Of a stretch of DNA of 64,000 nt, positions 28,579-37,508 are shown one piece after another. This DNA comes from Flavobacteriales bacterium (GTDB lineage Bacteria > Bacteroidota > Bacteroidia > Flavobacteriales_E > Vicingaceae): positions 22,490-86,489 of the forward strand of contig JAJCYO010000119.1 of assembly GCA_029262875.1 (NCBI GenBank). Reading direction: 5' to 3'. Under the pieces are notes generated by a model. The model saw only the letters and a list, made by a program, of their open reading frames with translations. It had not been told where the DNA came from and searched no databases. Every line of letters starts with the position of its first letter. Positions within the stretch are counted from its first letter, which is position 1. The position numbers were made by a program, and so were the translations under genes.

Positions 28579-28761
28579 ATGAAACTTCATTTAGCACAAA
28601 AGATAGCGTTAGGAGGAATAGGATTCGTTTTACTTATTGCATTTGTGTTTTATTTAGGAGACTATTTTTCTCCATTTATTTTAGCATTTACAATACCATT
28701 TTGCGTTTTATTACTGATCGGCTATTCAATAAATAATACCAAAAAAAGGAATAGAGATTGA
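28579..28761 (+). CDS. Small two-helix membrane protein
   Basis: The 60-residue protein has two hydrophobic segments (about 9-27 and 31-49) and a basic tail (NNTKKRNRD). It lies between the groEL terminator and a methyltransferase gene whose TTG start overlaps its stop (TTGA). The shared overlap supports it as real. Function unknown. Confidence 0.6.
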   Translation: MKLHLAQKIALGGIGFVLLIAFVFYLGDYFSPFILAFTIPFCVLLLIGYSINNTKKRNRD

Positions 28762-29414
28762 CCAATTTTCAGAAATACTTAAGCTACGTTTATAGAATTG
28801 TTGTAGAAAAAACAACGAGTAAATACAACTCCCAATTAATAGTTGCTATTCAAGATGGTAAATATGTGCTCAATGCAAAAAACGCAAACTATTCTTTTGC
28901 AACCTTACATCGAGTATTTCAGCAGGCATTAAAAAAAATAGAAATTGAAAGTGTCAATACAGTTTTGGTATTGGGTTGTGGAGCAGGGAGTATTCCAACT
29001 ATCATATACAAAGAGTTAGGTCTTAATCCAAAGATGGATGCGGTAGAAATCGATGAAAAAGTAATAGCATTAGGAAATAAGTATTTTGGATTGGATCAAT
29101 ATTCTAATATGAATATCATCATAGATGATGCAATGAGTTTCGTTAAAACGACTAATAATAAGTACGATTTAATCTTGGTTGACTTGTTTAAAGGAATTAA
29201 TGTTCCTGAAGAATTTTTGTCTCAACATTTTTTTGAACAACTTAAACCGTTATTAACTGAAAAAGGTGAGCTACTTTTCAATTATGTAGCATATAACCAT
29301 GAAACCAAGCAACAAGTCAATGTTATTGAAGATGCTATGAATAAAAGTTTCTCAAACAAAATAACAACCCATCGATTAGAAGATATTAATAGAATATTTC
29401 ACGCCAAGAAATAA
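28758..29414 (+). CDS. Spermidine-synthase-like SAM-dependent methyltransferase
   Basis: The 218-residue protein has the Rossmann nucleotide loop VLVLGCGAGSIPTII and the acidic VEIDEKVI, IDDAMSFV and DLILVDLF segments of the polyamine-synthase/methyltransferase group. It lacks a clear spermidine synthase N-terminal domain, so polyamine synthesis is not assured. The start is TTG at 28758, overlapping the preceding TGA; the next ATG lies after the nucleotide loop. It ends at a strong terminator. Confidence 0.78.
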   Translation: MTNFQKYLSYVYRIVVEKTTSKYNSQLIVAIQDGKYVLNAKNANYSFATLHRVFQQALKKIEIESVNTVLVLGCGAGSIPTIIYKELGLNPKMDAVEIDEKVIALGNKYFGLDQYSNMNIIIDDAMSFVKTTNNKYDLILVDLFKGINVPEEFLSQHFFEQLKPLLTEKGELLFNYVAYNHETKQQVNVIEDAMNKSFSNKITTHRLEDINRIFHAKK

Positions 29415-29446
29415 AAAAAGGGGTTGAAATTTTCAACCCCTTTTTT
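29414..29446. terminator. Bidirectional terminator
   Basis: AAAAAAGGGGTTGAAA mirrors TTTCAACCCCTTTTTT. It separates the methyltransferase gene (+) from the converging exported protein gene (-). Confidence 0.9.
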
Positions 29447-29461
29447 GTAATATATCGTTTC

Positions 29462-29902
29462 TTATAAATCGAAATCTGGTTCAGCAGCCTTAGCATACTT
29501 TTTCTTTTTAGGTTTAATCTTTTTAACGAAAAGAACATTTACCAGTTCCTCATCTTCAGTTAAGATTACATTGCTAATACCGTTTACTATAGGTAGGTTT
29601 TTAGCTTCGTATTTAAATCTTAAATCAAGCTTTTCGTAAGTGTTGTCCTCAAATTTTAAATACATGTTATGGTAATCAACGCTACCATTTTTTACGTTAA
29701 CCTTTCCATAAAAGCAATCAGCCATACTTCCTTTTCTTATGGTTATAATAACATCATCATAAATGCTATCATTTACCTCGTAAGCGCCTCTTTTTTCAAA
29801 TACTTTTGCATATTTGGTATAACAGGTTGTTTGTCCTTGAGTTTGTGCAAAAGCCGGTATAATAAGCACAGCTAATATTAGGGTAGATATAAATTTCTTC
29901 AT
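29462..29902 (-). CDS. Exported hypothetical protein
   Basis: The 146-residue protein has a signal peptide (about 1-19, ending IPAFAQ), two Cys residues (Cys27 and a later DCFYG) and a Lys-rich C-terminal segment (KKIKPKKKKYAK). No family was recognised. It is transcribed alone, divergent from gmhA. Confidence 0.7.
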   Translation of the reverse strand: MKKFISTLILAVLIIPAFAQTQGQTTCYTKYAKVFEKRGAYEVNDSIYDDVIITIRKGSMADCFYGKVNVKNGSVDYHNMYLKFEDNTYEKLDLRFKYEAKNLPIVNGISNVILTEDEELVNVLFVKKIKPKKKKYAKAAEPDFDL

Positions 29903-29952
29903 GGATTTCTTCTTTTAATGGTTATAAAAATAGATATACTTTATTTATTATC

Positions 29953-29960
29953 TAAATTTG
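29953..29960 (+). promoter_or_regulatory. Candidate -7 box for gmhA-comM
   Basis: TAAATTTG matches TAnnTTTG 46 bases before the gmhA ATG. No good -33 TTG was found, so support is partial. Confidence 0.4.
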
Positions 29961-30006
29961 ATAGCTATTATTTTGTATTTTAATAGTTTAAAATAAGGAT
30001 AACAAA

Positions 30007-30579
30007 ATGAGCATAGAGCTAATTAAAAATAATTTTTTAGAAGCAAAACAACTATTAGACCAATTTATTGGTGATGAAAAAAATATACAGCAAATTGAGG
30101 CTGCTGCTAAGAGTATGATAAGCTCAATTAATGATGGAGGGAAAATTATTTCCTGCGGAAATGGTGGGTCCATGTGTGATGCTATGCATTTTGCAGAAGA
30201 GATGACAGGAAGATTTAGAGAAAATAGAAAAGCAATTCCAGCCGTATCCATTTCAGATGCTTCACACATGAGTTGTGTTGGAAACGATTATGGCTATGAT
30301 GCTATTTTTTCTCGCTATGTTGATGCTTTAGGAAAAGAAGAAGATGTGTTGTTAGCCATTAGCACAAGCGGAAATTCAGAAAATGTATTAAAAGCTGCTC
30401 TCTCAGCTAAAGAAAAAGGAATGGTAGTGGTTGCATTAACAGGCAAAACAGGTGGAAAATTGGCTGAAGTTTGTGACATCGAAATAAGAGCACCACATGC
30501 TGAATATGCGGATAGAGTACAAGAAATTCACATCAAAGTAATTCACTCATTAATTCACTACATCGAAGAAAATTTGTGA
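30007..30579 (+). CDS. gmhA: Sedoheptulose-7-phosphate isomerase
   Basis: It converts sedoheptulose 7-phosphate to D-glycero-D-manno-heptose 7-phosphate, the first step toward ADP-heptose for the LPS core. The 190-residue SIS-domain protein has [17 protein letters not shown] and [12 protein letters not shown], with the family's active-site Glu and His in the [20 protein letters not shown] region. The comM gene follows 4 bases later. Other heptose genes are not in the window. Confidence 0.9.
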   Translation: MSIELIKNNFLEAKQLLDQFIGDEKNIQQIEAAAKSMISSINDGGKIISCGNGGSMCDAMHFAEEMTGRFRENRKAIPAVSISDASHMSCVGNDYGYDAIFSRYVDALGKEEDVLLAISTSGNSENVLKAALSAKEKGMVVVALTGKTGGKLAEVCDIEIRAPHAEYADRVQEIHIKVIHSLIHYIEENL

Positions 30580-30583
30580 TTCA

Positions 30584-32122
30584 ATGCTTGTAAAAACTTT
30601 CGGAAGTGCCGTTGTTGGTGTTGATGCTATTACCATTACTGTTGAAGTAAATGTGGATAGAGGGATGAAGTTTTTTATGGTTGGGTTACCTGACAATGCA
30701 GTAAAAGAAAGCCAACAGAGAATAGAAGCAGCATTGAAAAATGTTGGGTTTAAAATGCCTGGCAAAAAAACAGTCGTGAATATGGCTCCTGCCGATATTC
30801 GAAAAGAAGGCTCCGCATATGATTTAACAATTGCTATTGGTATTTTGGCTGCATCAGGTCAAATGAATGAAGAAGGAGTTAATGATTATGTCATTATGGG
30901 AGAGCTTTCATTGGATGGGAGTTTACAACCTATAAAGGGAGCTTTACCCATTTCAATTCAAGCTAAAAAAGAAGGATTTAAGGGCTTTATTTTGCCTAAA
31001 GCAAATGCAAAAGAAGCAGCTATAGTAGATGGACTTGATGTTTATGGAGTTGACAATATAAAAGAGGTTATTGATTTCTTTAATAAAGATACAATCCTGG
31101 AAAAAGTAGAGATTGATACCCGAAAAGAATTTTATAATAATTTAAACAATGTTGATTTTGACTTTGAAGATGTCAAAGGTCAAGAAAACATTAAAAGAGC
31201 ATTGGAAATAGCTGCTGCTGGTGGACATAATGTTATCTTGATTGGACCTCCTGGTGCAGGGAAAACAATGTTGGCCAAACGATTACCAACAATACTTCCT
31301 CCTTTGTCATTGCAAGAGGCATTAGAAACCACAAAAATTCACTCTGTTGGAGGAAAACTGAGTAAAGAAACCTCTTTAATCAGTGTACGACCTTTTCGAT
31401 CACCACACCATACTATTTCAGATGTAGCCTTGGTTGGTGGCGGTGGGTTTCCTCAACCTGGAGAGATTTCTTTAGCGCACAATGGGGTGTTGTTTTTGGA
31501 TGAATTACCAGAATTTAAAAGAACGGTTTTAGAGGTATTGCGCCAACCTTTGGAAGACAGGAACATTTCTATTTCACGAGCTAAATTTACCGTAGACTAC
31601 CCAGCAAGTTTTATGATGATAGCATCTATGAACCCATGTCCTTGTGGTTATTACAATCATCCAGAAAAAGATTGTGTATGCTCGCCAGGTGTGGTACAAA
31701 AATATTTGAGTAAAATTTCTGGACCATTGTTGGATAGGATTGATTTACACGTGGAAGTTACACCAGTTTCATTTAATGAACTGAGTGATAAAACCATTGG
31801 AGAATCAAGTGATGACATTAGAAAACGGGTAATTGTTGCCAGAAAAATTCAAGAAGAACGGTTTAAAGCTAAAAAAGGAATACATGCCAATGCGCAGATT
31901 TCTTCCAAAACTTTAAAAGAGATATGCGAGATTGATCAAGAAGGTAGAGATTTATTAAAAAAAGCGATGGATAAACTGGGATTATCGGCTAGAGCTTATG
32001 ATCGAATATTAAAAGTAGCAAGAACCATAGCTGACTTAGAGAATGAACCATCGATTAAAACTCATCATTTGGCTGAGGCTATTCAGTATAGGAGCTTAGA
32101 TAGAGAAGGCTGGGCAGGATAG
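30584..32122 (+). CDS. comM: ComM/YifB Mg-chelatase-like AAA+ ATPase
   Basis: ComM is a hexameric helicase that promotes branch migration of incoming DNA in transformation. The 512-residue protein has an N-terminal Lon-like fold, Walker A GPPGAGKT, Walker B NGVLFLDELPEF and the Cys-rich PCPCGYYNHPEKDCVCS loop. Presence of this gene alone does not show that the organism is competent. Confidence 0.92.
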   Translation: MLVKTFGSAVVGVDAITITVEVNVDRGMKFFMVGLPDNAVKESQQRIEAALKNVGFKMPGKKTVVNMAPADIRKEGSAYDLTIAIGILAASGQMNEEGVNDYVIMGELSLDGSLQPIKGALPISIQAKKEGFKGFILPKANAKEAAIVDGLDVYGVDNIKEVIDFFNKDTILEKVEIDTRKEFYNNLNNVDFDFEDVKGQENIKRALEIAAAGGHNVILIGPPGAGKTMLAKRLPTILPPLSLQEALETTKIHSVGGKLSKETSLISVRPFRSPHHTISDVALVGGGGFPQPGEISLAHNGVLFLDELPEFKRTVLEVLRQPLEDRNISISRAKFTVDYPASFMMIASMNPCPCGYYNHPEKDCVCSPGVVQKYLSKISGPLLDRIDLHVEVTPVSFNELSDKTIGESSDDIRKRVIVARKIQEERFKAKKGIHANAQISSKTLKEICEIDQEGRDLLKKAMDKLGLSARAYDRILKVARTIADLENEPSIKTHHLAEAIQYRSLDREGWAG

Positions 32123-32167
32123 TCTTGTGAAGATTATTTTGTATTTTTAGTAACTATTAATTCTATT

Positions 32168-32224
32168 ATGAAATCAATCTTTACTGGGATATTGATTTGT
32201 TTAATAACTACGGTCCAGGCATGA
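32168..32224 (+). pseudogene. 18-codon signal-peptide-like fragment
   Basis: MKSIFTGILICLITTVQA is followed directly by TGA. It reads like an intact export signal ending at a processing site with no mature protein. It may be the remnant of a truncated exported protein gene, or chance. The 169-base gap between comM and the next lipoprotein gene contains nothing else seen. Confidence 0.35.
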
Positions 32225-32291
32225 ATAACAGGAGATTATCGAATAAATTAAATTTATGTAAATTTAGCTGATAAATAAAAAGCCCATAATT

Positions 32292-32738
32292 ATGAAGAAG
32301 TTTCAGAGTACATTAATAATAATTCCTTTTTTATGTCTCATTCTATTGTCTTGTAGCAAGGAAGAAAAAGAAGTGGTGGCTATTGAGCCTGATGTTCCGA
32401 GTTTTGATCAGGGGCATATTATTATAAAAATGAATGAGGTAACATTTGGAGTAGACCCAGCCACATTGGTAACTGATATAGAGCTAACCAACTTCACAAA
32501 AGGAACAGTACATTCTATTAACCCGGCATTATTTACATACATCCAAGCGAGTGGGTTCAGTTCATTGACCACCACATTTGCCAATGGAAATATAAACGAT
32601 CAAATGCAATGTTGTGTTAACCTAAGTGCTGCGGTAAATGTTTCTATCGGGATGCGTTTCGAAAATTTACCAGCTGACTCTGTTCAACTTCAAGCAATAA
32701 GCTCAAATTCTTATTGTGGTAGTGGAAACTACCAATAA
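32292..32738 (+). CDS. Hypothetical lipoprotein
   Basis: The 148-residue protein has a lipoprotein signal with Cys21 (LILLSCSKEEKE). The mature part is predicted beta-rich with two further Cys pairs (QCCVN and SYCGSG). No family was recognised. Surface location is inferred from the acidic stretch after the lipid Cys, which resembles the Bacteroidota lipoprotein export signal. Confidence 0.7.
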   Translation: MKKFQSTLIIIPFLCLILLSCSKEEKEVVAIEPDVPSFDQGHIIIKMNEVTFGVDPATLVTDIELTNFTKGTVHSINPALFTYIQASGFSSLTTTFANGNINDQMQCCVNLSAAVNVSIGMRFENLPADSVQLQAISSNSYCGSGNYQ

Positions 32739-32743
32739 AAAAA

Positions 32744-32766
32744 GGAGCGAAAAAAATTCCGCTCCA
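32744..32766 (+). terminator. Short terminator-like hairpin
   Basis: GGAGCG at 32744-32749 pairs with CGCTCC at 32760-32765, preceded by an A-tract. It follows the lipoprotein gene by 5 bases. The downstream T-tract is weak. Confidence 0.5.
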
Positions 32767-32801
32767 ATTTCAATTTGTAACTAAGTAATTATTATTAAAC
32801 G

Positions 32802-33128
32802 TTAATTTCCACTTTTAGTAGGTTCTAAAGCAGGGAGTGCCTTACTCGTAATTCTTGCATAATTACTTGCAATTCGATTGTACTCCAATTCAAAATCTAC
32901 TTTTGTTTTCTTGTCAGTTGACTGTGCACTATCTGATAACGCAGAAAGCCTTTTGATGAACTTTTCTTTGTCAGCGGCTGATAATGTTTTGTCTTTTTTA
33001 ATCGTATTCACAGCAGCCGTAGTTGCTTTTTCTATTTTATTAACAGCTTTAGCATCTTGAGCCGAAACTTCATTTCCTGTGATTACAAACAAGCCTATAA
33101 TAGCGGCTACTAAAATGGATTTTTTCAT
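32802..33128 (-). CDS. Small exported helical hypothetical protein
   Basis: The 108-residue protein has a signal peptide ending near VSAQ. The mature chain is Lys/Ala-rich and mostly helical, with no Cys. It begins 8 bases after the subtilase stop and so is probably cotranscribed with it. A role with that protease is conceivable but not supported by sequence. Confidence 0.65.
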   Translation of the reverse strand: MKKSILVAAIIGLFVITGNEVSAQDAKAVNKIEKATTAAVNTIKKDKTLSAADKEKFIKRLSALSDSAQSTDKKTKVDFELEYNRIASNYARITSKALPALEPTKSGN

Positions 33129-33136
33129 AATTTGTT

Positions 33137-36100
33137 TTATTCTTTAATAAATTTATGAGTGATACTTCCATCATTTAGCTGAATAAAGTATAACCCTTTA
33201 TTTAATGTAGCGATATTAATCTTAAAGTTGGCTTTATTAACTGTCGTAGCAATCACAGTTTTTCCTAAAACATCTACAATCTTAACATCCTTACTTTCAA
33301 TTTCCGCATTGTCATAAACACCATTTACATATATGATGTCTTGAGCAGGATTAGGATAAATACTTACCTCTTCTTTATCCAATTCATCAATACCTGTTAT
33401 AACACACATGGTCACTGGTAAAATACTTGGAGAACTACTTCCACAAACATTATCGGCCGTAACTGTGATGTTACCACCAGCAGAACCTACAGTAGCAATA
33501 ATAGAGTTAGAACCACTAGCTCCTGTCCATGTTGCAGGTAATGTCCAAGTATAAAATACACCAGGTACATTTGTCACAGAATAGGTTTCAACATCAAACT
33601 CACAAGGAGCAGTTACACCGCTAATAGCACTTGGTTGAGTTGTTGGTGCAACAACTTCAATATGCGCACTATCTGTATAGTTTGTAGGCCCATTCCCATC
33701 ATCTACTGTTAACGATACAGTATAAAATCCAGGTGTAGCATAAGTTACAGTTGGATTTGGAGCCGAAGAAGTTGCAGGTGTACCTCCATTAAATATCCAT
33801 GACCATGAAGTAGGCGTAGAACCAGAAGATAGATCCGTGAATTGTACTGTTGAATTAGTACAAGCTTGACCAGGTGTTCCCTGGAAGTTTGCTACTAAAG
33901 CTCCAGAAGTGTTGTTCCACTTCCACATTCCATTGGTATTGGCATCTTGGTTAAACCAACCTGACCATCCAATTGAAACATTGGTGAATTCAACATATAA
34001 ATGTTGATCAGTATCGATAATATTCCATGTCACACCACCATCTTGGCTGTATGAAGAACCAGCTGGGTTCGCACCAGTAGAAAATACCGTGTTCGTTCCT
34101 TCTATATAACACAACCCATTTACAAATACAGAACCTGTTGTGGTAACCGTGTTCCATGTAGCACCACTATTCGTAGATTCATATACAACACCATTGTTAT
34201 CAATTATAAGACCCGTAGAAGCGTCTTTAAAGGATAAATTACCACTTTGTCCAGTTCCACCAAAATCACTCAATGGGGATTGATAAACAGCCCATGTTGC
34301 TCCTTGATCAGTAGAATGATAAATTCTACCCATGTTGGTTGTAAACCATACAGTGTTTCCAACAACTTCTATTTGCCGTGTATACCCGTATTCTCCCGTT
34401 AAAGGGTTCGGAATATTTGCTCCCGAAACTAAATTCCATGTTGTTCCACCATTCGTTGTTGTATATAACTCAAATTCTCCATTTCCAGCACCAATTGGGT
34501 CACCTTGGCAGAAACCAGTATTGGCATCCCAGAAGTGTACTACGTTTGTAAATGAAGCAGCATCTGAATATGTGGCTGTATTTTGTCTTGACCAAGTTCC
34601 TCCACCATTCGTTGTTTTCCATATACCACCAGTTTGACCGCCAGCAGTAGGGTACGCAGCTAACCATGCGGTGTTGGCATCAAAAGCATGAATGTGAGAG
34701 ATCCCTAACCCAGTATTTCCAACATTGATGTTTCCAGGCGTCCATGTATTTCCACCATCAGTTGTTTTAGTAAATTCTTGGATGTTTGCTCCTCCACCTG
34801 ATCCATCATAAGCAGTAGCCCAAACAGTATTGGCATCAACAATTGATATCCAGTTAATACCTCTTGAAGCTGTTGAGAATCCAGAGTTTTGAACAATCCA
34901 GTTTCCATAAGGAACAAGGCTTACGTTAATGTAGCTTGTTTTTGTTAATGGAACAGTACTTTGAGAATTGGTTACTGACAGCGTAACATCATAAACCCCA
35001 GCAGTTGCATAAGTAATGGCAGGAGGGGTTTGCCCAACAAAAGAACCTGGAGTTCCACCAGGGAAAGTCCATGTCCAGTTGGTAATTGGGTTACCACCGT
35101 CAGCAGAGTTATCTGTAAATGTTACAGATTGTCCTTCAGTTATACTTGTTGGATTTCCAGTAAATGCAGGAATTGGATCTCCATTTAATGTTGCTTGTAC
35201 ACATTGTAAAGCCGCAAGCGCATCTATTCTTGGCCCCATATTTTGATTAATCGTAGCACCAGAACTTATTAAACAGGCTTCTATAGCTGAAGGAGTCATC
35301 GCTGGATTAATGCTTAACATCAATCCTACCAATCCAGCGGCAAAAGGAGTTGCCATTGAAGTTCCACCCATCTTAGCATAATTATTACCGCCAGTAGTGT
35401 AAACAGTACTTAATAGACCACCATTGGAGTATCCACCAGGAGAAGCAATATCTACATATGGAGTACCACCATTATAATTAGAGAAGAATGAACGACCATC
35501 ATTGGCATCCACAGAACCTACACAGATAACATTGTTATACGCTCCAGGGTATTGAAGTACAGTATTATTATCATTTCCTGCAGCAGCAAGAAAAACAATC
35601 GTTGGATAAGCATTAATTAAGGCTTGAAAAGCACCACTTGATGAAGGACCACCAAAAGACATGCTTACTACATTTGCACCGTTGTTACAAGCCCATTGAA
35701 CTCCATCATAACTGTTGTAAACACTTCCAGAAGCTCCAGAGTTAGGCGTTGCTTTAATTCCTATTAATTCAACATCACCACCTAAAGAAGCAATTCCTTT
35801 AGCATTGTTAATATCAGCAGTTGCTAATCCAGCACAATGTGTACCATGAGACCATCCAGAATTAGCATTGTAATCTTGTGGAGGTGTAGCATCATTATCA
35901 TTATCTGAAACATCTCTTTGTAAGAAAGTTGTTAAATCACTATGGTTCGCAAAAACAGCATTGTCAACAATAGCAACCTTAATGCTATTACTACCAGTAC
36001 TTATGTTCCAAGCAGCTTCAGACCCTACTAATGTATGGTACCATTTGTTTGTTCCAGAATGAAATGTGTCATTGGGTATAAAGCTGGTCTTATAAATAGG

Positions 36101-36469
36101 CTCTTTTTCTGCAAATTCGATAATACCTAAGCGAGATAACTTATCAACCAATTCATCAATTTTTGCAAAATCAGTAAAAGTAATACGGTAAATTTTCATT
36201 AACTCCGCCTTACCCGTATAATAACTTGGACGCTCAAACTTAGTTAAACCAAAACCTTCTAATGCTTCTTTTAAGATTGGATAGTCCGCTACATCTTCTT
36301 CCAAACTAAAAGAATGTTTGTCTATTCTATTCAGTTCATTTGGATTAGCTTTTACTTCTTTTTTTAATTTGAACATTACACGTCCATCCAAAAAATTAGG
36401 ACTGTATGTTTGAGAAAATGCAAGATTAAATAGTGCAACGCACCATAGCATTAAGGCTATTTTTTTCAT
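33137..36469 (-). CDS. Secreted S8 subtilase with beta-propeller and T9SS type A signal
   Basis: The 1110-residue protein has a signal peptide and a propeptide-like region to about 130. The S8 domain follows, with catalytic Asp (KVAIVDNAV), His (SHGTHCAGL) and Ser (GGTSMATPFAAG). A PKD domain comes next, then about six Asp-box (BNR) motifs such as TTDGGNTWT, TTNGGTTWN, STDQGATWA and SQDGGVTWN, which suggest a six-bladed propeller. A second PKD domain, an Ig-like segment and a T9SS type A sorting domain (VSIYPNPAQDIIYVNG to the end) follow. It would be exported by Sec and then the Gld/Por system encoded in this window. Confidence 0.92.
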   Translation of the reverse strand: MKKIALMLWCVALFNLAFSQTYSPNFLDGRVMFKLKKEVKANPNELNRIDKHSFSLEEDVADYPILKEALEGFGLTKFERPSYYTGKAELMKIYRITFTDFAKIDELVDKLSRLGIIEFAEKEPIYKTSFIPNDTFHSGTNKWYHTLVGSEAAWNISTGSNSIKVAIVDNAVFANHSDLTTFLQRDVSDNDNDATPPQDYNANSGWSHGTHCAGLATADINNAKGIASLGGDVELIGIKATPNSGASGSVYNSYDGVQWACNNGANVVSMSFGGPSSSGAFQALINAYPTIVFLAAAGNDNNTVLQYPGAYNNVICVGSVDANDGRSFFSNYNGGTPYVDIASPGGYSNGGLLSTVYTTGGNNYAKMGGTSMATPFAAGLVGLMLSINPAMTPSAIEACLISSGATINQNMGPRIDALAALQCVQATLNGDPIPAFTGNPTSITEGQSVTFTDNSADGGNPITNWTWTFPGGTPGSFVGQTPPAITYATAGVYDVTLSVTNSQSTVPLTKTSYINVSLVPYGNWIVQNSGFSTASRGINWISIVDANTVWATAYDGSGGGANIQEFTKTTDGGNTWTPGNINVGNTGLGISHIHAFDANTAWLAAYPTAGGQTGGIWKTTNGGGTWSRQNTATYSDAASFTNVVHFWDANTGFCQGDPIGAGNGEFELYTTTNGGTTWNLVSGANIPNPLTGEYGYTRQIEVVGNTVWFTTNMGRIYHSTDQGATWAVYQSPLSDFGGTGQSGNLSFKDASTGLIIDNNGVVYESTNSGATWNTVTTTGSVFVNGLCYIEGTNTVFSTGANPAGSSYSQDGGVTWNIIDTDQHLYVEFTNVSIGWSGWFNQDANTNGMWKWNNTSGALVANFQGTPGQACTNSTVQFTDLSSGSTPTSWSWIFNGGTPATSSAPNPTVTYATPGFYTVSLTVDDGNGPTNYTDSAHIEVVAPTTQPSAISGVTAPCEFDVETYSVTNVPGVFYTWTLPATWTGASGSNSIIATVGSAGGNITVTADNVCGSSSPSILPVTMCVITGIDELDKEEVSIYPNPAQDIIYVNGVYDNAEIESKDVKIVDVLGKTVIATTVNKANFKINIATLNKGLYFIQLNDGSITHKFIKE

Positions 36470-36578
36470 TTTGAATTAAGTTTAGTTAGTTTAGAAGCAG
36501 CAATTTAACCAAAAAAAGTGGATTCTTTCAGAATTCAAATAATAATAACGACTAACTATTGGATTGTTAAATTTCTGT

Positions 36579-37508
36579 CTAATAAAAAAGTCCTGGATTG
36601 GAGAACAAGTTGTAATAGAAAGAGGTAGGTCTGATTTTTTGATTTTCTTGAAATAAATATTGTTTCCCATTTTCATCAAGCATAGGAATATGGGCGTTAT
36701 CTTTCTTACGCCAGTTTTTGGGAAGAAAAATCAAATCATGCACTACTCTGTTTTGGATTGCATGCCTAACTTTTTCTGAATCTACACCCAGGCTCCCTTG
36801 AATTTTTTGGTAGGAGGAAGAGGTAACATATTGAAATTGCGCGCTCAATAAACCGTGAGATATTTCTGTATGATTACCCCCGTCTCTGTTTTTATAAATA
36901 TGGGTATAAGGGTAGCTTTCATCAGATACTTTATTCCCCATTTCTCCAGTAAAAAGGGTCGAATTAATTCCAAATTGAGCTCTTTCTTCTCTGTATTGAA
37001 GTAAAAAAGCCCCTGTACGGTATCGGTCTAATTTCGGGCGAGCGAAGATGTCATTTTCAGCAATGAAATTCACTTGGCTAAATTCAAATGAGACAATCCC
37101 GGTTTGTTGGGAAGTGCCAACAGTATTAAAGTACCAATTGAAAGCATAGCCAACACTATTTTTTAACTGAGTTTGATTGCTCACAGCACTATAAAAATAA
37201 TTGGTATCGGATGAAACTTTTCCATAACCATAAACTAACCCGAGACTTGCCACTCCTTCAAAGTATTGTTTTTTAGGGCCTAAGTTTTTAAAATTGATGT
37301 AAACTCGTAATTCTGGATTAAGTTGAAAATGGTTTTTTAAATAATAAGCATTTACGTTAATCCCTATTCTGTCAAATTTATTTCCAATCGCTATGATTAC
37401 CCCACCATTTATTCCATAGTTGTTTTCTTGAATTTGTTGTGCAGAAACCTGGTATTCACTTAATAAAGCAATGATCAAGAGGAAAATTATTTTCAAAGAA
37501 TTAAACAT
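36579..37508 (-). CDS. Predicted outer-membrane hypothetical protein
   Basis: The 309-residue protein has a signal peptide ending VSAQQ and alternating hydrophobic/polar beta strands. It probably forms an outer-membrane barrel. No known family was recognised. Its ATG overlaps the end of the acyltransferase gene by 8 bases, so the two are probably translated together and may act in the same envelope-lipid process. Confidence 0.65.
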   Translation of the reverse strand: MFNSLKIIFLLIIALLSEYQVSAQQIQENNYGINGGVIIAIGNKFDRIGINVNAYYLKNHFQLNPELRVYINFKNLGPKKQYFEGVASLGLVYGYGKVSSDTNYFYSAVSNQTQLKNSVGYAFNWYFNTVGTSQQTGIVSFEFSQVNFIAENDIFARPKLDRYRTGAFLLQYREERAQFGINSTLFTGEMGNKVSDESYPYTHIYKNRDGGNHTEISHGLLSAQFQYVTSSSYQKIQGSLGVDSEKVRHAIQNRVVHDLIFLPKNWRKKDNAHIPMLDENGKQYLFQENQKIRPTSFYYNLFSNPGLFY

